Positions 26,200 through 35,300 of a stretch of 36,952 bases of DNA are shown piece by piece. The notes below the pieces were generated by a model. That model was not told the DNA's origin. It ran no database searches and saw nothing but the letters and a program-made list of their open reading frames with translations. A program made the translations under genes and the position numbers. This DNA comes from Silvibacterium sp. (GTDB lineage Bacteria > Acidobacteriota > Terriglobia > Terriglobales > Acidobacteriaceae): contig JAFAKX010000138.1 in the NCBI GenBank assembly GCA_019234945.1, positions 1-36,952 on the forward strand, written 5' to 3'. Numbering within the stretch: the first letter of the stretch is position 1; the number at the start of each line of letters is the position of its first letter.

Positions 26200-27096
26200 A
26201 TGGACCTGATCTTCTACATTGCAATCGGTGTAATGGTGGCCTCAATCGTAGCGCTGCTCTTCGCACCTCTTTTTCTGCGACCAGCACGACATGAAAGGCG
26301 AATGCTCGATGTCATCAAGAGCGAGAGACCTGACCAGAGAAGGATCAGCGATAAGGAACTGGTGAGAGAAAAAGTCCTCGCGCTGGCGCGGGCTCTTCAT
26401 TCCCGGATTGGATTCGCCGGCGACAGCAAACTGAAAGCAAAGATCCTCAGGGCGGGCCTGCGCGGCCCGAACAAGATGGATGTCTACCTTACGGCGCGCG
26501 TTGTGACCCCATTGGTCGGTATTGCAGGGGGCAGCTTCATTCCGGGCAGCACGCTTATGTGGTGCCTGGTGTTCGGCGGGATGGGATATCTACTTCCAGA
26601 TATTTGGCTGACGCGCATGGTAAAGCGACGCCAGAAGCGCATTCAGAAGAGCATTCCGGACGCTATCGACCTTCTGGTGATTTGTGTAGAGGCTGGACTG
26701 GGCCTGGACCAAGCACTGCTGCGGATTGGGCAGGAAATCAAGATAAGCCATCCGGAACTGCACGAGGAATTCATGCAGATCAACCTCGAGCAGCGCGCCG
26801 GTAAGCCGCGACTCGAAGCATGGCAAGGTGTGGCGGACCGCACCCAGCTGCAGGAGTTCGACTCCCTGGTGACGATGCTAATGCAGACGGACCGCTTTGG
26901 TACTCCTATCGTGCGAGCTTTAAGCCGCTTTGCGGAGGAGATCCGTATGAAGAGGAGACAGCGCTCGGAAGAGGCTGCGGCTAAGACGAAAATCAAGATT
27001 TTGTTTCCGCTGGTGTTGTTTATCTTCCCGTGCATTTTCATTGTCCTGATCGGGCCAGCGATTCTGCAGTTGATGCAGACGCTCGGGCAGCAATGA
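26200..27096 (+). CDS. tadC: Tad platform membrane protein TadC
   Basis: The 298-residue protein has an N-terminal membrane helix (2-24) and further helices at about 105-140. Its T2SF domain runs from SIPDAIDLLVICVEAGLGL to LMQTDRFGTPIVRALSRFA, and a C-terminal helix follows (about 265-285). GGAG lies 5 nt before the ATG and 12 nt separate it from tadB. It is the partner of TadB in the pilus platform. The next three genes are micro-genes on the same strand. Confidence 0.94.
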   Translation: MDLIFYIAIGVMVASIVALLFAPLFLRPARHERRMLDVIKSERPDQRRISDKELVREKVLALARALHSRIGFAGDSKLKAKILRAGLRGPNKMDVYLTARVVTPLVGIAGGSFIPGSTLMWCLVFGGMGYLLPDIWLTRMVKRRQKRIQKSIPDAIDLLVICVEAGLGLDQALLRIGQEIKISHPELHEEFMQINLEQRAGKPRLEAWQGVADRTQLQEFDSLVTMLMQTDRFGTPIVRALSRFAEEIRMKRRQRSEEAAAKTKIKILFPLVLFIFPCIFIVLIGPAILQLMQTLGQQ

Positions 27097-27163
27097 CCGG
27101 AAGACCAGCGAACTAATGGAATGATGGTGCGCACCGAAGCGCGTGCCGGAAAGGAGAACGGAG

Positions 27164-27259
27164 ATGGAACCGACAGTGATTGTTCGCGTTGTCGCGGGTG
27201 CGCTGGCTGCCCTTGCGATCGCGGTGATACTTATCCGCAGAAAAAAGAAGGCGGCTTAG
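27164..27259 (+). CDS. Single-span membrane micro-peptide, 31 aa (first of three)
   Basis: The peptide begins MEPTVIVRVVAGALAALAI, has one hydrophobic helix of about 20 residues and ends RRKKKAA. Positive charge follows the helix, so the C-terminus is expected inside the cell. AAGGAG lies 7 nt before the ATG. It resembles the next peptide closely in pattern (short acidic start, VIVRVVA, basic tail). It lies 67 nt downstream of tadC on the same strand. I know no named family, so function is unknown. Confidence 0.65.
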   Translation: MEPTVIVRVVAGALAALAIAVILIRRKKKAA

Positions 27260-27325
27260 CATTGCTTCTCTGCTTGAGCTTTCTGGCGCGAATTTTCGGC
27301 AATGCCGAGAAAGGAGAATCGATCA

Positions 27326-27418
27326 ATGGACGGAACAATCATCGTTCGCATTGTCGCGGCTGCCTTGGCTGTGGTGGCTGCGGGCATTATCGTGTATCGC
27401 CGCAAGAAGACTGCCTAA
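27326..27418 (+). CDS. Single-span membrane micro-peptide, 30 aa (second of three)
   Basis: The peptide begins MDGTIIVRIVAAALAVVAA and ends YRRKKTA. It aligns without gaps over most of its length with the first peptide, so the two are paralogues. AAGGAG lies 9 nt before the ATG, just after a small hairpin (TCGGC/GCCGA). A perfect 6-bp hairpin with a TTTC loop (27421-27436) follows the stop codon. The function is unknown, but the duplicated gene with its own ribosome site supports real expression. Confidence 0.65.
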   Translation: MDGTIIVRIVAAALAVVAAGIIVYRRKKTA

Positions 27419-27480
27419 GGTGCGGCTTTCGCCGCATCCCCGGGAGAGGGATGTTGATCTGAGCTATGAAGGAGGATGTA

Positions 27481-27567
27481 GTGACGGATTCGATCCTGGT
27501 CGTTGTTATTGTTGCCGGCGCGGTGGCAGCACTTGTCCACCAGGTGCTGGTCCATCCGTCGAACTGA
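27481..27567 (+). CDS. Single-span membrane micro-peptide, 28 aa (third of three)
   Basis: A GTG start with AGGAGG 5 nt upstream gives a 28-residue peptide, VTDSILVVVIVAGAVAALV then HQVLVHPSN (first residue Met when translated). An in-frame ATG at 27466 would add five residues but lacks a ribosome site. It keeps the short acidic start and single helix of its two neighbours but lacks the basic RRKK tail. It lies directly before the DUF192 gene. Function unknown. Confidence 0.5.
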   Translation: MTDSILVVVIVAGAVAALVHQVLVHPSN

Positions 27568-27584
27568 ATCCGGTGGCGACAGAA

Positions 27585-27941
27585 ATGAAACATATAACTC
27601 TGAGGAATGCCGGGAAGGCTGTAACAATCGGCACGAGAATCGTGCCTGCTGATACGTTCCTGACCCGATTGTTCGGCCTTCTCGGAAAAACAGGTCTTGA
27701 ACCGGGCTCCGGGCTGCTAATTCGCCCATCGTCCGGTGTGCACACTATGGGAATGTTGTTTTCGATCGACGTAGTCGGCCTTGACAAAGCGATGCGCGTT
27801 GTAAAGGTCTGGCGGAGATTGCGGCCGTTTCGCATGACAAGCATCAGCATGAAGATTCGCAGCGTGCTCGAGCTGCCCGCCGGGCAGATCGATGCCTGCC
27901 AGATTGAGTGCGGGGATCAGCTCGAGATCGTAGAGGCCTAA
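27585..27941 (+). CDS. DUF192 family protein
   Basis: The ATG at 27585 gives 118 residues. An in-frame GTG at 27573 is possible, and longer frames reaching upstream overlap the micro-genes and are unlikely. The family pattern is present: TFLTRLFGLLGKTGLEPGSGLLIRP in part (RLFGLLGK, GSGLLIRP), then VHTMGMLFSIDVVGLD and a C-terminal VLELPAGQIDACQIECGDQLEI (VLELPAG and IECGDQL). DUF192 proteins are small beta-rich proteins of unknown role, often next to Tad pilus genes. No signal peptide is evident. It closes the plus arm and converges with the sulfate operon. Confidence 0.87.
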   Translation: MKHITLRNAGKAVTIGTRIVPADTFLTRLFGLLGKTGLEPGSGLLIRPSSGVHTMGMLFSIDVVGLDKAMRVVKVWRRLRPFRMTSISMKIRSVLELPAGQIDACQIECGDQLEIVEA

Positions 27942-27952
27942 ACCAGTCCCGA

Positions 27953-28759
27953 TTAGTTCAGGTGTGCCCTGTTGATCTCGCCGGTGATTGGCCGCGGCGG
28001 CAGTGCGGCGCTTTCGTAGCTGTTCAGCAAGAATTGTCCTCCCAGGATGAGCAGCCAGATCCAGAGCGCGAGACGCAGCGGGCGTCGCGGAATGCGCGTG
28101 CTGAGCACGACGCCGCTGAGAGCGCCCACGGCTCCGCCCTCTATCAAATGCACCAGAAGCCCGGGGTCAGGGTTGCGGGAGAACCAGTGGGCTCCGCTGC
28201 CGATGAGGGACACGATAAAACCAAAGGCGATATCGGTGCCGACAACCTGAGCGGGAACAAGCGGAGTAAGGCTCAGCAGCGCGGCGCTGCCGAGGGCGCC
28301 TGCGCCAGCGGAGGAAAAGCCCACCTCGGCTCCGACCGGAAACATGAGCCAGGGCAGGATGCGGCTGCGGTCGTGCGCGTCGGGGTTTTGCTTCATGGGA
28401 CGGAATGAATAGACAATCTGCCATGCCGCGGTGCCGACGAGAATGGCGCCGAGAAGCGCGTTGAGCAGAGTCTGTGATCCCACAGTTACAAGATGCTTGA
28501 GAAAGAACGAGCCGATGAGCACTCCAGGCACGCCCCCGAGTAGCATGTAGCCGAGGGTGCGCCAGGCGATGTTGCCGCGGATGACCTGCGCGGGAACGAG
28601 AATCAGTTTGACTCCGGCGGAGAAGGTGAGGCCGATACCCACTGCGATGGGTGCGGGGATGCCGAGGAACAGGATGAGTACCGGGACGGTCACGGTGCCG
28701 GCTCCGACTCCGGTGAGCGCGATGAAGAGTGCGATGAAGAATCCGATGGCGTACTGCAT
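27953..28759 (-). CDS. TauE/SafE family anion permease (sulfite/sulfur exporter type)
   Basis: The ATG at 28759 gives 268 residues. It is preceded by GAGGAG and starts right at the first helix (MQYAIGFFIALFIAL). A longer frame back to 28942 would overlap cysH. The protein has about eight membrane spans and the two TauE repeats, with GVGAGTVTVPVL in the first and SSAGAGALGSAALLS in the second. TauE/SafE proteins move sulfite, sulfonates, sulfate or related anions across the inner membrane. As the last gene of the cysDNH operon it is more likely to handle sulfate or sulfite than a carbon compound. Direction is unknown. Confidence 0.88.
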   Translation of the reverse strand: MQYAIGFFIALFIALTGVGAGTVTVPVLILFLGIPAPIAVGIGLTFSAGVKLILVPAQVIRGNIAWRTLGYMLLGGVPGVLIGSFFLKHLVTVGSQTLLNALLGAILVGTAAWQIVYSFRPMKQNPDAHDRSRILPWLMFPVGAEVGFSSAGAGALGSAALLSLTPLVPAQVVGTDIAFGFIVSLIGSGAHWFSRNPDPGLLVHLIEGGAVGALSGVVLSTRIPRRPLRLALWIWLLILGGQFLLNSYESAALPPRPITGEINRAHLN

Positions 28760-28775
28760 GGGCTCCTCAGACTTG

Positions 28776-29471
28776 TTACTTTGCCGGTGCTTCGATGTGG
28801 ATTCCGCATTCGACTTTGCGGCCTGCCCAGCGACCTGAGCGGGGATCATTGGGATCGAGTGGAAGAGATGTGCAAGGCTCACAGCCGATTGAGGTGTATC
28901 CGCGCGCATAGAGGGGGAGCAGCGGAATGCCAAGCTGTTCACAGGCGTACCAGACGTCGCGCGTGGTCCATTCGGCTAACGGAGCGAGCTTGAGTACCTG
29001 CTTACCGCCGGGAAGAGTGAAGAGCGCCGACTCTTCGAGCGCCGCGCGGCTTTTCGCCTGCTCGCGGCGCAATCCAGTGAGCCAGACCCGGTAGTTCGCG
29101 ACGGCCTTGAACAGCGGGTCGACCTTGCGCAGCTTGCAGCAGAGGTCGGGCGAGGACTGATACAGCAGGCCGTGCTCTGCCTCCTGCTCGGCAATGGTGT
29201 TTTCGGGCAGAAGGTTGATGAGGTTGAGCTGCCAGTCGCGAGCAATCTGGTCGCGGTAGGTGTAGGTGTTGGAGAAGTGGTAGCCAGTTTCGAGGAAGAG
29301 AATTGGCAGACCCGGGTTGAGTTCGATGGCCAGCTTTGTAAGCAGCACATCTTCGGCCTGGAAGCTGCATGTGAGGCATACGTCTTCCTGGCCGGGGAGT
29401 ACGTTGGCGAGTGTCGAGCGAAGCTGGTCGAGCTTGGTGGTGACGTCGTTCTGAATGGTGGCGAGCGTCAT
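28776..29471 (-). CDS. cysH: Assimilatory APS reductase (CysH type, iron-sulfur)
   Basis: The 231-residue protein has the PAPS/APS reductase fold with the nucleotide loop CSFQAED. The catalytic Cys is C222 (VECGIH). The pairs C111-C112 (LCCKLRK) and C197/C200 (GCEPC) are the four ligands of the [4Fe-4S] cluster that marks enzymes using adenylyl sulfate (APS). Enzymes that use PAPS lack them. The reaction is APS plus thioredoxin giving sulfite and AMP. The start overlaps the cysN stop by 4 nt (ATGA), so the two are coupled. Confidence 0.95.
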   Translation of the reverse strand: MTLATIQNDVTTKLDQLRSTLANVLPGQEDVCLTCSFQAEDVLLTKLAIELNPGLPILFLETGYHFSNTYTYRDQIARDWQLNLINLLPENTIAEQEAEHGLLYQSSPDLCCKLRKVDPLFKAVANYRVWLTGLRREQAKSRAALEESALFTLPGGKQVLKLAPLAEWTTRDVWYACEQLGIPLLPLYARGYTSIGCEPCTSLPLDPNDPRSGRWAGRKVECGIHIEAPAK

Positions 29472-31150
29472 GGGTGATCCGCCTTTCCTGAAACAAAAAT
29501 GCCGGATTTGGTGAGCAGGCGATGCACGGCGGAGACTGCGTCGTGGAGATCGTCCGAGTCGACGGTGATCTCGTGAGTTTCAACGAGCGCCTTGAGGGTG
29601 TTGGTTTCGGTGGCGCTCACAACGAGGGCGATGAGGCCTGCGTCTACGATTGGTTGTGTCAGGCTGGGGGCCTCGTGATTGATGCGGACTGTGATCGCTC
29701 CTTGATCAAAGAGCGAGCGCTCGATCTGATCAATGATTGTATGTGGGCCGATGAGTTCGAGGACTCCACCGCGATGACCGAAGCGGGCGACCCTTTCGGG
29801 CGCAGTAACCGGACTGCGTCGATCGGTTGCGGCCTGAGTTCGATCAGAGGCCGCAGTGATCATTCCAGCCGCGACAGTGCTGTTCGTTATCGGATCGATG
29901 AGAATGAAGGATCCGGTCGAGCGGTTCGCGCGGTACAAATCGACAGCAATGGGCTGTAGCAGAGAGAGATTCAGGACGCCGATGCTGTTCATCTCCAGCG
30001 TTTTGGCGGGTTCGTGGCTTAGTGTGTGGATGTTCGCGCGGTGATCGATTGACGTGACGAACGCCGGCACGGTGCGGGTCGTGTGCTTGAGCAAGTAGCG
30101 GCGCCTGAGATCGAGCGGGTGCTGATCCATCCACACCATGGAGGCTTTGATGGACTTCGAGAGCACCGGAAGCTCGTCGTGGGCGACGATGAGATCGCCA
30201 CGGCTGATGTCGAGTTCTTGATCGAGCACCAGAGTGACAGACAGTGGCGCGTGCGCTTCGGCGAGGTCGCCGTTCCAGGTGACGATACGGTTGACTGTGG
30301 CGGTTCGTCCGGAAGACGCGATGGTCACGGTGTCGCCGTGACGGACGGCTCCAGATGCAATCTGGCCTGCGAAGCCGCGAAAGGTGTGGTCGGGCCGGAG
30401 GACGCGCTGCACGGGAAAGCGCAACGGCGCGAAACGCGCTTCGTCCGATGCGGGGACGGATTCAAGCAACTGAAGCAGGGTTGGGCCGCCGTACCAGGGC
30501 ATCGCACGAGAGCGATGCACGATGTTGTCGCCGATCAGCGCGCTAACAGGAACGAAGGTGGTCTCGACCGGCGTTCCGGTGTCTTCGGCGATGCGGTCGA
30601 GAACGGCCGCGAAGTCGCGCTCGCTGGTGCGAAATGCTGCCTCGTCGAAACCGACGAGGTCCATTTTGTTCACCGCAACGAGAACATGCCGCACGCGCAA
30701 AAGTGACGCTATGTAGGCGTGGCGGCGCGACTGCACCAGGACGCCCTTGGTGGCGTCGATCAGGACAACGGCCGCGTCGGCTGTGGAAGCGCCAGTCGCC
30801 ATGTTGCGCGTGTACTGCTCGTGACCGGGTGTGTCGGCGATGATGAATTTGCGCCGCGCGGTGGAGAAGTACCGATAGGCGACGTCGATGGTGATACCTT
30901 GTTCGCGCTCGGCGCGCAGACCGTCGGTGAGAAGCGCGAAATCGAGCTGGCCCGGTGCGGTGGTTCCCTTGCCTTCGATGGAGCGCACCTGGTCTTCGTA
31001 GACGGATTGCGTATCGTAGAGCAGGCGACCGATGAGCGTGGATTTTCCGTCGTCCACGCTACCCGCGGTAGAGAAGCGGAGCAGGTCCTTCTCGCGCTCT
31101 TCGCGGAGGAATTCGTGGATGGAGAAGCCGGGCAGGGTCGCGGCTGCCAT
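29468..31150 (-). CDS. cysN: Sulfate adenylyltransferase large subunit CysN with vestigial APS-kinase-like tail
   Basis: The 560-residue protein has an EF-Tu-like GTPase domain: P-loop GSVDDGKST at 30-38, GITIDVAYRYF, DTPGHEQY and NKMD. The beta-barrel domains of CysN follow. With CysD it makes APS from ATP and sulfate, driven by GTP. It is about 100 residues longer than a plain CysN and shorter than a CysNC fusion (about 630). Residues 451-551 look like an APS kinase with its centre removed: PERVARFGHRGGVLELIG, IERSLFDQG, IVDAGLIALVVSAT, then ITVDSDDL. The kinase P-loop (GLSGSGKST) is missing. The ATG directly follows the cysD stop (TGAATG). Confidence 0.93.
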   Translation of the reverse strand: MAAATLPGFSIHEFLREEREKDLLRFSTAGSVDDGKSTLIGRLLYDTQSVYEDQVRSIEGKGTTAPGQLDFALLTDGLRAEREQGITIDVAYRYFSTARRKFIIADTPGHEQYTRNMATGASTADAAVVLIDATKGVLVQSRRHAYIASLLRVRHVLVAVNKMDLVGFDEAAFRTSERDFAAVLDRIAEDTGTPVETTFVPVSALIGDNIVHRSRAMPWYGGPTLLQLLESVPASDEARFAPLRFPVQRVLRPDHTFRGFAGQIASGAVRHGDTVTIASSGRTATVNRIVTWNGDLAEAHAPLSVTLVLDQELDISRGDLIVAHDELPVLSKSIKASMVWMDQHPLDLRRRYLLKHTTRTVPAFVTSIDHRANIHTLSHEPAKTLEMNSIGVLNLSLLQPIAVDLYRANRSTGSFILIDPITNSTVAAGMITAASDRTQAATDRRSPVTAPERVARFGHRGGVLELIGPHTIIDQIERSLFDQGAITVRINHEAPSLTQPIVDAGLIALVVSATETNTLKALVETHEITVDSDDLHDAVSAVHRLLTKSGIFVSGKADHP

Positions 31151-32104
31151 TCAGAAATAGCCCTCCCGCTTCTTGATCTCCATTGAGCCTTCCTGGTCGT
31201 GATCGATAACACGATTCGCGCGTTCGGAGGAACGGAACGACAGCAACTCGGCGATGATGTCCGGGATAGTTTGGGCATCGGAGCGAATTGCGCCGGTGCA
31301 GGGGCTGCATCCGAGAGAGCGCAGCCGCGATTTCACTGACTGAGGCTTTTCGCCGGGAAGTGCGACGAAGTCCTGTTCGATGGGGAGCAGCGCGTCGCCG
31401 CGGACGTACATCGGGCGCTCTTTGGCGAAGTAGAGGTCGACGACGGGGATTTTTTCCTCATGGATGTACTGCCAGACGTCGATCTCGGTCCAGTTGGAGA
31501 GCGGAAAGACGCGGATGCTTTGGCCGGGATGGATGCGCGCGTTGTAGAGGTTCCACAACTCGGGGCGCTGGTTCTTCGGATCCCACTGGCCGGCTTCATC
31601 GCGGAAGGAATAGATGCGTTCCTTGGCGCGGGATTTCTCCTCATCGCGGCGCGCTCCTCCGAAGGCTGCGTCGAACTTGTAGTGGCGCAATGCGTCGAGC
31701 AGGGCTTGTGTCTTGAGCAATCCGCAACAACGCTTGGTGTCGAGAACGATGGGATTTGTGCCGGCTGCGATGGCGGGTTCGTTGCGCCAGACGAGGAGTT
31801 CCGCGCCGACGCTCCGGGCCATTTCGTCGCGGAAGACAAGCATCTCGCGGAATTTGAAGCCTGTGTCGATGTGAAGCAGAGGGAAGGGAATCGGGCCGGG
31901 ACAGAAGGCCTTCTGCGCGAGGCGCAGCATGACAGACGAGTCCTTGCCGATGGAGTAGAGCATCACGGGCCGCTCGAACTCGGAGGCCACTTCGCGGATG
32001 ATGTGGATGCTCTCGGCTTCGAGCAGACGAAGGTGGCTCAGGCGCGGTCGGTGACCAACGCTCGTCGGTGATAGTGGTCGGGACTCGGATTCGGCAACCG
32101 GCAT
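31151..32104 (-). CDS. cysD: Sulfate adenylyltransferase small subunit CysD
   Basis: The 317-residue protein has the PP-loop SIGKDS at 51-56, which binds ATP. The family segments [21 protein letters not shown] (in part [15 protein letters not shown]), [11 protein letters not shown] and [11 protein letters not shown] follow, and it ends IKKREGYF. It forms the catalytic subunit of ATP sulfurylase with CysN. GAGG lies 5 nt before the ATG. It is the first gene of the cysDNH-tauE operon, and a structured leader is possible upstream. Confidence 0.96.
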   Translation of the reverse strand: MPVAESESRPLSPTSVGHRPRLSHLRLLEAESIHIIREVASEFERPVMLYSIGKDSSVMLRLAQKAFCPGPIPFPLLHIDTGFKFREMLVFRDEMARSVGAELLVWRNEPAIAAGTNPIVLDTKRCCGLLKTQALLDALRHYKFDAAFGGARRDEEKSRAKERIYSFRDEAGQWDPKNQRPELWNLYNARIHPGQSIRVFPLSNWTEIDVWQYIHEEKIPVVDLYFAKERPMYVRGDALLPIEQDFVALPGEKPQSVKSRLRSLGCSPCTGAIRSDAQTIPDIIAELLSFRSSERANRVIDHDQEGSMEIKKREGYF

Positions 32105-32336
32105 CAGAACCTCGTTGTTAAGTAGGTGCTGAAGGCCGGCAGATAGAAGAAACAGACCCGGCGAATCAGCTACGGGTGTCTTCTCGATCAGATTAGATAA
32201 GGATCAGAGACTACTGCGTACACCCGTCGGAAGTGCTCGACAGGCAACAACAGAAGCGGGTTTGGGTGGCCCGGACCATCTCCGAACATGATAGCAAACC
32301 CCCGGCTGAAATTCGCACCGATGGTACAAATACACG
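32105..32336 (-). promoter_or_regulatory. Leader of the cys operon with a candidate RNA structure (32172-32227)
   Basis: On the minus strand ACGGGTGT and ACACCCGT form a perfect 8-bp stem closing 40 nt. Inside it a second interrupted stem is possible (GTCTC-GATC with GATC-GAGA-GAC). It lies 68 nt upstream of cysD. I do not see the conserved core of a SAM riboswitch, so a named class is not claimed. Confidence 0.35.
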
Positions 32337-35300
32337 TCAGAAAAGGAGTTTCAGACTAAGTTGGAGCTGCCTCGACGTGGTTGATGTTGCGGTGATGACG
32401 CCCGCGGTGGGAGAAATTGCCGCAGCTGTTGTTGGTTTGGAGGGAGTCGGGCCGCTGCTCAGAACTACTGGGTTCGGAGTTGTGAAATTGGTGTGGTTGA
32501 AAATGTTGAAGTACTCCGCGCGGAACTGTGCTTTCAGATGTTCGTGAATTGTGGTGATCTTGCCGATCGAAAGATCGAGATCGGCCAGGCCGGGCCCGCT
32601 AAGAGAGTCGCGACCGGCGTTGCCGAAGGTTCCGAGATAGGGGGCGGTAAATGCCGCAGGATTGAACCACTGTGATGCCGTTCTGAGGTAGAGTGGGCCG
32701 CGGAAGTTGGGGTTGACCGCCGGGCGCACCGGGTTGCGGGTGTCTCCGTTGCCGGTCGGGTTGTAGCCGAGCTGCGGGGAGAACGGGAAGCCGCTCTGGA
32801 CGCTAGCGATGCCGCTCAGGGTCCATCCAGCGGCGAATTGCTGGCCGACGGCCGAAACATTGTTGAAGAGGGCGTGGCCGTGGCCGAGAGGCAGTTCCCA
32901 GGTTCCGTTGATAGCGGCGACCTGACTGATGTTGGTGGCTGCGAGTCCGTAGTCGAACTTGGGATTGCCGGGGAACGATACATAAGCCGGCGTGTTTGCG
33001 GAGACGCTGGTGTTCCACGCGGAGCCGTCGTCGAGATTCTTCGACCAGGTGTAGACGCCGCGCAGTTGCAGACCGTTGCCGTACTGTCTGCGGACATCCA
33101 CTTCGAGTCCGTTGTAGTTGCTGATGCCCTGCGAGACCCAGGAAGTCGTGTTGGCCAGTTTAGGATTGGCGAGCTTCGTGGTGGTGTAATAAATAGCTCC
33201 AGCGGGGAGCGAAGCGGGGCATGCGGCTGCAGGGCAGGTGACGTAAGGCGGCGTGTTCTGGTCTTCGGAGAGGATTTGGTGATAGCCGTGGGAGCCGATA
33301 TAGCCGACGCTGAGCGAGGTGCGAGGAGCGATCTGCTGCTCGATCCTGAAAGTCCAGGCAAGGACGGTCGGGGTCTGGATGTCGGGCTGTACGTTGCTCG
33401 GTGAGACGAGGCCGCCCGTGGCGGAGCTACTCGAGAGCTTGGGAAGGTTGCTCACGGTGGTGTTGCTATAGGAGAGAGTAGTGTTGAATGGCGAGGTCTG
33501 GTCGAGGCGATAGTCCAGCGTGTCGAGCAGAGCGCGGTGCAGGCCGAAGCTGGCTTTTACCGCAGTCCGGCCGTTGCCTAAGACATCCCACGCGATAGAG
33601 ACGCGGGGCTCAGGCATGAATTTTGCGCGATTGTCGAAAAGTGCCGATGAGCCGACGGTCGGAGTTGTATTGATCACGCCGTTGGTGAATCCGTAATTCG
33701 AGGCGCGGTCCTGCGCTTCGTTCCAGCCGGTGGAGGATTCGACGCGAACTCCGGCGCGGACCTCAAGGCGCGGAGTGGCTTTCCATGCGTCTTCGATAAA
33801 GGCAGCGGTGAAGAGCGAACGCCAACCAAGCTCTGTCGGGCCTGGAACGATGGTGTACTTCGAAACAATGCCCTGCTCAAAAGCGGTGAGCGTGGAGAAT
33901 GAGGCCTGGCCGTACTGGTTCTGTGCAAGGAAGTCATTGGACTCGAGGCGCTGGAGCCAGATGCCGGCTTCGAGCTGGTGACGGCCGCGTGTCCAGTAGA
34001 TGTGGTCGTCGACAGTGAAAAGATTGCGCGTGGTCGCGTTGTTGCTGCCGGTGTTCGCGCCGGCAAGGGTGATCTGCGATGCGCCATTGGATGCCGTGCT
34101 GCCCGAGATCACGATAGAGCCGACGGGACCTCCCGCAACCCAGCCGGGTACAGAGCCGGAGACGATGCTGTTGAAGAAAAAGCTCGCGCGCGAATAACCG
34201 AAGCGGAAGGTGTTGAGCAGTTGCGGTGAGAACACATGCTGCTCCTGCACGCTGGCTACCTGCTCGCGGAGCCGCTCGTAGATGGAGGAGTAGGGGTTGG
34301 CGCTCGGAGTTGTCGCGTCGCTGTCGTCGATGGTGTAGACGGCGAAAAGCAGGTCGTTTGGCGTGAGGTTCGCGTCGATGCGCGTGGTGCCGAAGTCCTC
34401 GCGCACATGCTGCGGCGGATTGGAATAAGCAACGGCGATGCCCTGGCCGAGATCTACGGTCCCCTCGGGCCATAAAGCAAGCAATGGCTGCACGCTCGGT
34501 ACGGCGGCGGCGCGGGATGCTGCATCGGGCACAAACGTTACAGCACTCAGACCAAGGTGCTGGCGATAGCCTTCATAGTTGCCGAAGGCGAAGACCTTGT
34601 CGCGACGCACGGGACCACCGAGTGCGACGCCGAAGTCGTTCCGCTGGAACGGCGGGATTTGAGCCTGGTCAAAGTAGTTGCGCGCATCGAGCGCGCTGTT
34701 GCGGAAGAACTCATACACCGATCCATGCAGCTGGTTGTTGCCGGATGCAGTGATGATGGATACCTGCGCGCCGGTGCGCTTGCCGTAGTTCGCTCCGTAG
34801 GTGTCGCTGACGGCGTTGAACTCGCGTACAGCCTCGACGCCAAGCAACTGGCCGCTAGTACCGCCGGGAGTGACATTGATGAGCGAAGCGCCGGTGTATT
34901 CGATTCCGTTCAGGAGGAAGAGATTGTCCTGCGGTCTGCGTCCGGAGACGGAAAACATGTTGCCGACAGAGGAGTTTGAGGTTCCGACGCCGCCCTGCCG
35001 CTGCGTGGTGTAGCTGACCGATGCCGGATTGAGCTCGAGAAGCTGGTCGAAGCTGCGACCATTGAGGGGCAAATCTTTCACCTGGCGTTCTGTTACCAGC
35101 CCCTGCGTTTGCAGAGTAGAGGTATCGACCGCGGCAGGGGTATCGACCACGGTGACGACCTGCTGCACCGCTCCGACGGTCAGCGGAAGGCGCAACTGAA
35201 CATGTTGCGCGACGGCGACGGTGATGCCGGTGCGCTTGAGGGGAGCGAAGCCATCTTTTTCGACTGAGACAGAGTAGACTCCGACGGCGATGGAGGGCGC

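Noticed and set aside
32105-32336. SAM riboswitch before cysD
   Set aside because: The conserved core sequence and four-way junction could not be found; only a generic stem is seen.
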